This document shows positions 1 to 6,787 of a stretch of 16,422 bases of DNA, in pieces. Where the stretch lies: assembly GCA_016932295.1 (NCBI GenBank), contig JAFGDC010000539.1:1-16422 (forward strand), given 5' to 3'. The DNA comes from a candidate division CSSED10-310 bacterium. GTDB lineage: Bacteria > CSSED10-310 > JAFGDC01. Within the stretch, counting starts at the first letter, position 1; each line of letters begins with the position of its first letter. Below the pieces are notes generated by a model. The model was not told where the DNA came from and made no database searches. It saw only the letters and a program-made list of their open reading frames with translations. The position numbers and the translations under genes were made by a program.

Positions 1-142
1 ATGCGGTCACCTCGTAGCCATCGAGCGGCAATTTGCGCAGCTCTTCCCGCAGGTGGTCGAGAGGCACGCCACAGTCGACAAGGGCGCCCAGCATCATATC
101 TCCGGCGCAACCCGAAAAAGCGTCTATATAAGCGATTTTCAT
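1..142 (-). CDS. larC: LarC, nickel-pincer cofactor biosynthesis protein, N-terminal fragment (cut by window edge)
   Basis: Only the first 47 codons are in the window; the gene continues beyond base 1. The translation begins MKIAYIDAFSGCAGDMMLGA and continues LVDCGVPLDHLREELRKLPL. This matches the conserved start of LarC (DUF111): a short beta strand, the FSGxxGDM motif, then GALVDxGV. In characterised systems LarC is a CTP-dependent cyclometallase that inserts nickel into the pincer cofactor of lactate racemase and related enzymes. The ATG at 142 is preceded by a strong Shine-Dalgarno sequence (AGGGAGGAG, 3 nt spacing), which fixes the start. No larB, larE or larA is visible because the downstream side lies outside the window. 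The identification rests on the N-terminal motif alone. Confidence 0.85.
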   Translation of the reverse strand, partial: MKIAYIDAFSGCAGDMMLGALVDCGVPLDHLREELRKLPLDGYEVTA

Positions 143-323
143 ATTCTCCTCCCTGGCGGTGAGACTACTCCGGAGGTTGCCGCGGCGCAACCGGTCATGG
201 TTTTCCGACTTGCCGGCCGAATGAGATGGAATCCGACCTCTGGAAAAACCCGCAGGACAGAATCACCGGTACCGCTCATCACGGCCAACACATGATGGAA
301 CCGGGCACCGTGACGTCGATGCC

Positions 324-559
324 TTTGGTTTCGATATACGCCTGAGGTGGATCAGTAGAGAGGAGAGTTGTCTGACGAAAAGCGCCTTCGTGTGCCATCA
401 TTGGTGTCGTTATCAGCGCCATTGGTATGGCGGGGGCGGAGGAAGGACCAATCAGGGCCATGCCCGTGGCGTGTTTAGTCAGTCCAGTGGGTTGCCCCGG
501 CACACCAAGGCTGTCGGTTCACTCACTCATAAGGACACTACCTCCTGTCTGCTCACCGC
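324..559 (-). repeat. Dispersed repeat, copy A (236 bases), possible structured RNA on the minus strand
   Basis: By hand alignment this segment matches 16187-16422 in the same orientation, with about 17 substitutions and two single-base gaps in 236 positions (roughly 92% identity). Copy B is cut by the window end, so the true unit may be longer. Three short inverted repeats fall at equivalent places in both copies: 376-380/386-390, 417-422/427-432 (CGCCAT-TGGT-ATGGCG, perfect here) and 446-451/475-480. Where the copies differ in a stem, the change leaves a G-U pair if the minus strand is transcribed, but an A-C mismatch for the plus strand. No shared reading frame survives: in the minus frame open through most of copy B, copy A has a stop (GAC TAA) after about 15 codons. 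I know of no named family to assign it to. It lies upstream of minus-strand larC. Confidence 0.85.
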
Positions 560-837
560 GTCTTGTCATGTTCGAGTAACGCCAGCAGTGCCTCCTTTGT
601 CTCCGTGGCTGCCGTGGAAGATTGCAAGCCAACGCACCACGACGAACATTGCAAGATTCCGGGTACGACCCCCATTGAAAAGAGTCCCGCCTGGTTCCTG
701 TAGTAGACTGTGAGCCACACGCAATGCATCTGTTTTCACAGGGCGACACAATGTCTTTCAAACTGATCCCGGCACTACCACCGACAGACAGAATCCGAGC
801 CGGAATCCTTATGTCGAAACGAACGTCGATGCCATGG

Positions 838-866
838 TTGACCATACTCTCCGCGCTGGTTACACT
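838..866 (+). promoter_or_regulatory. Predicted sigma70-type promoter of the nucleoside kinase gene
   Basis: A -35 box TTGACC (838-843) and a -10 box TACACT (861-866) are separated by 17 bases. Transcription would begin near 873, giving a leader of about 37 bases. This supports the kinase start at 910 rather than an in-frame ATG at 724, which would lie upstream of the promoter. Confidence 0.6.
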
Positions 867-909
867 CACTGGCGGGGATCGATCAACACCTATTTCACCG
901 AGGTTCGTT

Positions 910-2571
910 ATGTTACATATCTCCCTTCCTGACGGCACCACCATGGAAGTACAACCCGGCCTCCCGCTCCTCCAGCTTATGTCGCTCATCAATATCCGCA
1001 TGCGCTATCCCATTGTCGTCGCAAAGGTCAACAACAAGGTCGTGGATCTGTATTTCAGACTGCATCGGGACAGCACGGTCGAGTTTATCGATCTGAGTTC
1101 CCAGGAAGGCGTGATGGCGTACTACCGAAGCCTCACCTTCGTCCTGGCGGTGGCAGTCACCGAACTCATGCCGCGTGAAGTGTTGGTGGTGGACCATTCG
1201 ATAAGCAAAGGACTCTACTGTCACTTCAGGCGCGAGCATCCGCTGTCGGACCGTGAATTGCATCGCCTGGAAACGAAAATGCGCGAAATCATCGGAAACG
1301 ACATCGGTTTCATTCGCCATACATTTCCGATATCCCGGGCGATACGGATGTTCGAGGAGGGCGGCCAGAAGGACAAGGCGCGGCTGCTCAGGACCGTTTC
1401 GCGAAAGCGGGTCAATGTATACTCGCTGGGTGAAGACGGCCCCATGAACTACTTCTATGGTCCGCTGGTACCAAGCACAGGGGTTCTCACTCTTTTCAAG
1501 CTGCAAAGTTACTCCCCCGGTTTCATCCTGCGGTTCCCGCAAGTCACCGATCCCACCAAGCTGCCGGAGTTGCGGCTGCAGCCGAGGCTCTTCTCCATTC
1601 TCCAGGAACATGAAGAATGGGGTCGCATCCTGCGGGTGGAGGATGCCTCGGATCTCAATCAGATCATCACCAGGAACGAAATCAAGGAATTCATCATGAT
1701 CGCGGAAGCGCTGCATTCCGCCAAAATCGTCAAGATCGCGGACATGATCCACCGGCTCCGGGAACCACAGATGGCGGTGTTGATCGCCGGACCGTCCTGC
1801 TCGGGTAAAACCACTTTCCTGAAGCGGCTGTATATTCAATTGCGGGTGCATGGCTTCAAACCGACCATGCTGTCCATCGACGATTACTTCGTGAACCGCG
1901 ATCAGACGCCTCGAGATGAGAAGGGTCATTATGACTTCGAATCCATCGAAGCCATCGATCTGGAGCTCCTCAATCAGCACTTGTTGCAGCTCATGGACGG
2001 TCACGAGGTGATCGTACCGAAATTCGACTTCGCCGCCGGGTGCCGGCTCCCATCCGGCACATCGTTGAAACTCAGTCCCCAGGGGATCATCCTCATGGAG
2101 GGCATCCATTGCCTCAACGACCAGTTGACCGCAAGCCTGCCCTCGGAGAAAAAATACAAGATCTACGTCAGTGCGCTGACCCACCTGAACATCGACAATC
2201 ACAACCGGATTCCCACGTCGGACATGCGGCTCCTGCGCCGCATCATCCGCGACATGCAATACCGCGGCTACACGCCGTTGGATACCGTCAAACGGTGGTC
2301 TTCGGTTCGAGCCGGAGAGGAGCGCAACATCTTCCCGTTCCAGGAAGAGGCGAACACCATGTTCAATTCGGCGCTCTTTTATGAGCTGTCAGTGCTCAAA
2401 GCGCCGGCTGAGCGCATGCTGAGAGCATCGATTTCCCGCTCGGAGAAAGAGTATTCCGAAGCGAGGCGGCTGCTGAAATTCATGTCGTACTTCCGCTCCA
2501 CCAATCCACGCCCGGTACCGCAAACCTCCATCCTTAGAGAATTTATCGGCCACAGTGCGTTCACCTATTGA
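910..2571 (+). CDS. Nucleoside kinase (uridine kinase-like) with N-terminal TGS domain
   Basis: The protein has 553 residues, the usual length for this family. Residues 1-60 are a TGS domain (MLHISLPDGTTMEVQPG), followed by a threonyl-tRNA-synthetase-like additional domain with HSISKGLYC near residue 96. The C-terminal half is a phosphoribulokinase/uridine kinase P-loop domain: Walker A GPSCSGKT at about 294-301, then SIDDYF, HYDFESIEAID, a VPKFDF element and the strand ILMEGIH. Family members are annotated as uridine kinase-related nucleoside kinases; the exact substrate is not settled by sequence. The ATG at 910 was chosen because it begins the TGS domain, has GAGG six bases upstream, and lies just downstream of a good promoter. 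The frame is open back to 724, but that extension looks non-coding. The gene converges on the nanoRNase gene with 75 bases between them; short hairpins there lack a T-tract. Confidence 0.88.
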   Translation: MLHISLPDGTTMEVQPGLPLLQLMSLINIRMRYPIVVAKVNNKVVDLYFRLHRDSTVEFIDLSSQEGVMAYYRSLTFVLAVAVTELMPREVLVVDHSISKGLYCHFRREHPLSDRELHRLETKMREIIGNDIGFIRHTFPISRAIRMFEEGGQKDKARLLRTVSRKRVNVYSLGEDGPMNYFYGPLVPSTGVLTLFKLQSYSPGFILRFPQVTDPTKLPELRLQPRLFSILQEHEEWGRILRVEDASDLNQIITRNEIKEFIMIAEALHSAKIVKIADMIHRLREPQMAVLIAGPSCSGKTTFLKRLYIQLRVHGFKPTMLSIDDYFVNRDQTPRDEKGHYDFESIEAIDLELLNQHLLQLMDGHEVIVPKFDFAAGCRLPSGTSLKLSPQGIILMEGIHCLNDQLTASLPSEKKYKIYVSALTHLNIDNHNRIPTSDMRLLRRIIRDMQYRGYTPLDTVKRWSSVRAGEERNIFPFQEEANTMFNSALFYELSVLKAPAERMLRASISRSEKEYSEARRLLKFMSYFRSTNPRPVPQTSILREFIGHSAFTY

Positions 2572-2646
2572 GGCTGGAAGGTGGGGATCAGCAATCCGGA
2601 ATCCGCTGAATAAGCGCTCCGGTATCAGGACCTGAAACGTGAGTTC

Positions 2647-3651
2647 TCATTCCGCTGGCTGCGGATGCTCTTCGAGAAAGGCTTTCATCTGGCCATTCAA
2701 CACTTCGAGCACCGCATCCCGCATCTCATCCACCGGTTTCAATTGCGAGCAGCCCGATGCGGCACGATGTCCACCGCCGCCGAATTCAAGCGCAACGGCG
2801 CGGACATCGAAGCCATACTTTGCCCTGAATTCGCAGTATGTCCTGCCGTCTTCATCCTCCACAAAGCACACTGTGGCTATGGCCTTGCGAACGGCATTGA
2901 GCTGACTGAAGAGGCCGGCGCTCCAACAGTGTTGGGTGGTGGCACCGATGGCGGCGAGAGCCGCATGACGAACCACCGTGAAGGTGATGCGGCCATCCAT
3001 GAGACACTGGGCACCGGCCAGGCCGATTCCAAGGGTCTTGATGTCGATGAGTGACTTGTTATGGGTCAGGACCCGGATCACCGACGATGGATCGAGACCG
3101 GTCGCCAGGAGTCGGGACAACATATCAAAAGTGTTCGGACGGATCGAATCGTTCTGGAAGAACCTCGTGTCCGTGAACATGCCGAGGTACAATGCTTGCG
3201 CCACCGCATCGTCGAGTGGCAGACCAGCCGCCAGGATCAGCATCGTGACCATTTCCGCAGTAGAGGACGCCTGGCTGTCGACCCAATTGAATGTGCCGAA
3301 TTCGGGATTGGTGGAGTGATGATCGATATTCACCACCGGCAACGCCAGGGCGCGAAGATTCTCCTCCAATCCGGTGCGGGGGAAATCTCCGGAATCAAGG
3401 ACGAGGATGACATCGTACGTATCCATCCGCAGCTTATCCGGTTCCACTGCCATCAGGCCGTCCAGTAAAAATGCGAACGTGTCCGGGACGGGACTCGCAA
3501 GGGTATACTGTACTTCCGCCCCGCGTTTGATCAGTGTTCTGCACATCCCCGCAAGAGAACCCACCGCATCTCCATCCGGCCGGAGATGCGTGGTGACGAG
3601 AAAGCGATCCGTATTCTTGAGAAGCCGTACTATGGTTTCCTTATCAGTCAT
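2647..3651 (-). CDS. nrnA: DHH-family phosphoesterase, NrnA-type nanoRNase / pAp phosphatase
   Basis: The protein has 334 residues, normal for bifunctional oligoribonuclease/PAP phosphatase NrnA. It carries the DHH motifs in order: HLRPDGDAVGS (22-32), VLDSGD (about 84-89), NIDHHSTN (108-115, the DHH signature) and FTDTRFFQN (159-167). The DHHA1 motif GGGGHRAASG (291-300) closes the set. These residues bind the two Mn ions and substrate. Known NrnA enzymes degrade 2-5 nt RNAs and, in many species, convert 3'-phosphoadenosine 5'-phosphate to AMP in the cytoplasm. The ATG follows directly after the TAA of the sugar-binding-protein gene. Its Shine-Dalgarno GAGGAA overlaps the end of that gene, so the two are very likely co-transcribed and translationally coupled. 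It is the last gene of the operon; its link to sugar import is unexplained. Confidence 0.92.
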   Translation of the reverse strand: MTDKETIVRLLKNTDRFLVTTHLRPDGDAVGSLAGMCRTLIKRGAEVQYTLASPVPDTFAFLLDGLMAVEPDKLRMDTYDVILVLDSGDFPRTGLEENLRALALPVVNIDHHSTNPEFGTFNWVDSQASSTAEMVTMLILAAGLPLDDAVAQALYLGMFTDTRFFQNDSIRPNTFDMLSRLLATGLDPSSVIRVLTHNKSLIDIKTLGIGLAGAQCLMDGRITFTVVRHAALAAIGATTQHCWSAGLFSQLNAVRKAIATVCFVEDEDGRTYCEFRAKYGFDVRAVALEFGGGGHRAASGCSQLKPVDEMRDAVLEVLNGQMKAFLEEHPQPAE

Positions 3652-4947
3652 TTATTCCTCTGCGCTCTGCAAGATATCATTGATTTCGCGGGTGGCTCTC
3701 GCCAGGTAACGCCGCGGGTCTCCCCTTTCGATGAACGCCTGATCGAGGGCATCGGTCAAGGTATCCCGGCAGTAATACCATGCCTGCAGGCGTGGCTCGA
3801 ACGTCGCATAATCCAGTTGGGCGTAAGGGCTGCGCAGCGACGGGTCTTTCTGGAACGCTGCCAGCATGCGGGGTGCCGTCAAGGACGAGCGCCGCACCGG
3901 CACATAGGTGGTTCCAAGGCTCCAGGTCACACCCTGATCGGTCCCGGTGAACCACTTGATAAACTCGACAGCGGCGGCCACCTTGCGTGGCGAGCCATTG
4001 TCGAACACATTGATATTGGTGCCCGAGATGACCACCGCCTTTCGCCGGTCGCAGGCAATGGGCGCCACCCCGAAGTCGAATGTGAGCTTGCGCTCCATGT
4101 AGACACGGGAAACGATGGACCCTTCTATCATGGCGACCCGCTGGGAGATGAAGTCGTTCTGATGGTCGAAACCCTGCGCGGCATAACCGGTCTTTTCCCG
4201 CAAAAATCGCAGGTTGAAGTCCAGCGCTCTCGCCCCGGCGTCATTGTCATATGAAACCGAGCGATGATCGGGAGCGATGAGTTCCCCACCGCATTGCAAT
4301 AGCCGGCATTCGAACAACCAGGAATTGGCCTGGTTGAATGCATAGCCATACACCTCGGGCACTCCGTCACCATCACGGTCTGTGGTCAATTGCCGGGCGT
4401 AGTCATGCATCTCGTCGATGGTTTCCGGAGGATGCCCTGGATCGAGCCCGGCTGCTCTGAACAGGTCCTTGTTGTAATAGAGCACCGGTACACTTTTGTT
4501 GAAGGGAAAGGACCAGAGCTTGCCGTCATAGGTGTTGTTCTTGAGCAGCACCGGGATGATATCCGCTTTCAGCCGCGCGATCCCGCCACTCTCATCGGCG
4601 AGCAGGCTTTCCAACTGTACCAACTTGCCAGCCCGAGCCATGCGCAGGGTCAGAGCTTCGAAATTCTGCGAAATATCCGGCGATTCGCCGGCAACCACGG
4701 AAGCGAGGATTTTTTTCTGCAGCGTGTCGTAGTTTCCCATGGAGATACTCTCAACATGGATGTCGGGATGCTGTTGGTTGAACTCGCCAACCATGGTCTC
4801 GAGGACTTCCCCGAGAGGCCCGCCCATTGCATGCCAGAATTCGACGAGCACCCTGCCGTCAGCCGTGAACTCCGGCCGTTTGCCACGACAAGCCGGCAGG
4901 CAGACCACAATAACCAGCAGGAAGAGTGACGGCCGCAACATCTTCAT
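3652..4947 (-). CDS. ABC transporter family 1 extracellular sugar-binding lipoprotein
   Basis: The protein has 431 residues. It starts with a lipoprotein signal peptide: a hydrophobic stretch (LFLLVIVV) and lipobox LPAC, with Cys20 as the lipidation site. The mature part reads as a family 1 solute-binding protein: VLVEFWHAMGGPLGEVLE, FNQQHPDIHVE, YDTLQKKILASVVAGESPDI, YDGKLWSFPFNKSVPVLYYN, then a C-terminal EFIKWFTG block. This pattern is closest to UgpB/MalE-type receptors for glycerol-3-phosphate, oligosaccharides or related sugars, but the ligand cannot be read from sequence. It would sit in the periplasm anchored to the membrane and deliver substrate to the two permeases encoded just upstream. 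The gap to the permease stop is 7 bases. The Shine-Dalgarno is weak (GAGACGG), which suggests coupled translation. ATG 4947 is used; ATG 4941 is an alternative. Confidence 0.92.
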   Translation of the reverse strand: MKMLRPSLFLLVIVVCLPACRGKRPEFTADGRVLVEFWHAMGGPLGEVLETMVGEFNQQHPDIHVESISMGNYDTLQKKILASVVAGESPDISQNFEALTLRMARAGKLVQLESLLADESGGIARLKADIIPVLLKNNTYDGKLWSFPFNKSVPVLYYNKDLFRAAGLDPGHPPETIDEMHDYARQLTTDRDGDGVPEVYGYAFNQANSWLFECRLLQCGGELIAPDHRSVSYDNDAGARALDFNLRFLREKTGYAAQGFDHQNDFISQRVAMIEGSIVSRVYMERKLTFDFGVAPIACDRRKAVVISGTNINVFDNGSPRKVAAAVEFIKWFTGTDQGVTWSLGTTYVPVRRSSLTAPRMLAAFQKDPSLRSPYAQLDYATFEPRLQAWYYCRDTLTDALDQAFIERGDPRRYLARATREINDILQSAEE

Positions 4948-4954
4948 CGCCGTC

Positions 4955-5791
4955 TCACGCCTTCAGTCCAGTCATCACCTGACTCTCGACAAACCGCTTC
5001 TGCAACACGAAGTATCCGATGACCAGAGGAACGATGGTGAAGGTTGAAGCCGCCATCAGCAGTGCCCACTCGGTGCCCGATTCCTCGAGGAAGTACGCAA
5101 GTCCAACCTGGATCACGCGCAGGTGCGGGCTGTTGGTGACCACCAGAGGCCAGATGAACGAATTCCAACTGCCGAGGAACGAGAGGATGCCAAGCGTGAT
5201 AAGCGGCGGCTTGGACAACGGAAGCAGAATCCTGAAGTAAAAGCCGAGCTTGCCACACCCATCCACCACAGCGGCATCATACAGATCACGGGGCAGGGTG
5301 AGGAAAAACTGGCGCAGGAAAAACACCGAGAACATGGAGGCGCACCACGGCACGATAAGGGCCGCGTAGGTGTCGATCCAGTGCAATCCGGTGAGGATTA
5401 TGTAATCCGGAATCAACAATGCCTGTTGAGGGATCATCATGGTACCGAGCATTACATAGAACAGCGGTGTCTTGAAGGGAAACCTGAAAAACGCGAAGGC
5501 ATATGCCGCCATCGATGAGAAAACCAACTGGAGTATGGTGGTGGCCAGCCCCACGATGATGGTGTTCAGGAAATAATACCCGAACGGCTGCGCCTGCCAT
5601 GCTTCCTTGTAGTTGTTCCAATCCAACCGGTTGGGAATGATGTCCAATTTGGTGGTCAACACCTCCTCATCCGGCTTCAACGAGGTAGAGACCATCCAGA
5701 TGAAGGGGAAAAGCATAAAAACCGAACCGGTGATCAGCAAAATATGCGTGATCAGTTTGAATGGCGAGAACCGCAGCCAATGAAACGCCAC
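4955..5791 (-). CDS. ABC sugar transporter permease, MalG/UgpE type
   Basis: The protein has 278 residues with about six hydrophobic segments, standard for the second permease of a CUT1-type sugar importer. The cytoplasmic EAA loop is at about 170-195 (LYDAAVVDGCGK, then ILLPLSKP) and is the contact site for the ATPase. The N-terminal pattern (FMLFPFIWMVSTSLKP, then a periplasmic segment ending NNYKEAW) is characteristic of MalG-like proteins. The start is GTG at 5791, preceded by a strong AGAGGAGG eight bases away. The gene lies 47 bases downstream of the MalF-type permease and 7 bases upstream of the binding protein. It probably forms a heterodimer with the MalF-type protein. Confidence 0.93.
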   Translation of the reverse strand: MAFHWLRFSPFKLITHILLITGSVFMLFPFIWMVSTSLKPDEEVLTTKLDIIPNRLDWNNYKEAWQAQPFGYYFLNTIIVGLATTILQLVFSSMAAYAFAFFRFPFKTPLFYVMLGTMMIPQQALLIPDYIILTGLHWIDTYAALIVPWCASMFSVFFLRQFFLTLPRDLYDAAVVDGCGKLGFYFRILLPLSKPPLITLGILSFLGSWNSFIWPLVVTNSPHLRVIQVGLAYFLEESGTEWALLMAASTFTIVPLVIGYFVLQKRFVESQVMTGLKA

Positions 5792-5838
5792 TCAGCAGTC
5801 CTCCTCTGGCTCGATGTCGCAAATGTCAGCCTTGCAGA

Positions 5839-6735
5839 TCATGAGTAATGCACCCGTTTTTCCAGGAACAGTTTCTGGATCATGGTCATGGTGAAAATCA
5901 TCAGGAAAAGTTCGAAGGCTATGGCGGACGCATATCCGAACCGCATGTCGCGAAACGCCACCCGGTACAGGTAGAACACCACCACAAGAGTGCTCTTCAA
6001 TCGTCCACCGTTGGGCGTCATCATATACACCTGGGCAAACACCTGGAATGAGGAGATGGTGGACACAATGAGGACATAATAGGTCACCGGGCTGAGAATC
6101 GGCCAGGTGATGTAACGAAACTTGTGCCAGCGGTTGGCGCCGTCCACCAGGGCGGCTTCGTACAGATACTTGGGTACGTTCTTCAATCCCGTGAGGAAGA
6201 AAATCACGTTGTATCCCAGGCTCTTCCAGACACTCAGGGCGATAATGCACGGCATCGCCAAGTGGGGATCCTCCAGCCACGACTGGGCAGGAACGCCAAA
6301 AAAACCCAACACCATGTTCAACAGTCCATAGGTGGGGTGGTACATCCATTTCCACACGATGGAGACGGCATTCACGGAGGTGATGACCGGAATGAAGTAA
6401 ATGGTCCGATATATCCCGATCCCCCGTATCTGGCTGTTAAGCAACATGGCGATGGCGATCGCGATGATGATGTTGAGCGGGACCGAAACCACCGCGAAGT
6501 ACAGGGTGTTCCAGAGTGATTTGAAGAAGAGGGGATCACTGGTTAACTTGGCGTAGTTGTCCATACCCACGAATCTGGCCTCGCCGATCAAATCCCAACT
6601 GAAGAGACTCAAGCCGAGTGAATAGAAGATTGGCAGGATATGGAACACGAAAATGATGGCGAGTGAAGGCAACAAGAACAGGAGAGCCACCCAGTCGTAA
6701 CGCCGTCTCAGTTTTCGCAGCGCGATCCTGCGCAT
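5839..6735 (-). CDS. ABC sugar transporter permease, MalF/UgpA type
   Basis: The protein has 298 residues and about six membrane spans. The N-terminus (WVALLFLLPSLAIIFVFHIL, then YSLGLSLFSWD and FVGMDNYAKL) is typical of MalF/UgpA permeases. The EAA loop is at about 191-216 (LYEAALVDGANRWHKF, then ITWPILSP). It would pair with the MalG-type permease to form the inner-membrane channel. The ATG at 6735 has GAGGAG nine bases upstream. The gap to the preceding gene is 52 bases with no clear terminator, so it belongs to the same operon. No ATP-binding subunit is encoded nearby. Confidence 0.93.
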   Translation of the reverse strand: MRRIALRKLRRRYDWVALLFLLPSLAIIFVFHILPIFYSLGLSLFSWDLIGEARFVGMDNYAKLTSDPLFFKSLWNTLYFAVVSVPLNIIIAIAIAMLLNSQIRGIGIYRTIYFIPVITSVNAVSIVWKWMYHPTYGLLNMVLGFFGVPAQSWLEDPHLAMPCIIALSVWKSLGYNVIFFLTGLKNVPKYLYEAALVDGANRWHKFRYITWPILSPVTYYVLIVSTISSFQVFAQVYMMTPNGGRLKSTLVVVFYLYRVAFRDMRFGYASAIAFELFLMIFTMTMIQKLFLEKRVHYS

Positions 6736-6787
6736 CCGATATCACTCCTCAATCCAGGCCGGTCCAAGCGCCCGGTAACCACCATCT

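Larger units (their letters stand above)
143..909. other. Intergenic region between divergent larC and the nucleoside kinase
   Basis: This 767-base stretch has no convincing gene. It holds copy A of the dispersed repeat (324-559) and, near its right end, the nucleoside kinase promoter (838-866). A small inverted repeat (GGTTGC at 175-180, GCAACC at 187-192) lies about 35 bases upstream of larC and could form a hairpin in the larC leader. I saw no good promoter for larC. Frames open through this region differ between the two repeat copies or run upstream of the kinase promoter, so I do not call them. Confidence 0.6.

Noticed and set aside
724..909. N-terminal extension of the nucleoside kinase from ATG 724
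   Set aside because: The added residues match no family feature, and a good promoter (838-866) lies inside this stretch, so the transcript would begin after it.
913..2259. Long minus-strand open frame (448 codons) opposite the nucleoside kinase
   Set aside because: It is the antisense shadow of a well-conserved kinase; its sequence has no recognisable domain and no ribosome site.
2572..2646. Candidate terminator between the convergent kinase and nanoRNase genes (TCAGC...GCTGA)
   Set aside because: The stem is only five base pairs with a 12-base loop and no T-tract on either strand.
5792..6355. 187-codon minus-strand frame inside the MalF-type permease gene
   Set aside because: It overlaps a clear permease gene in another frame and has no hydrophobic or domain pattern.
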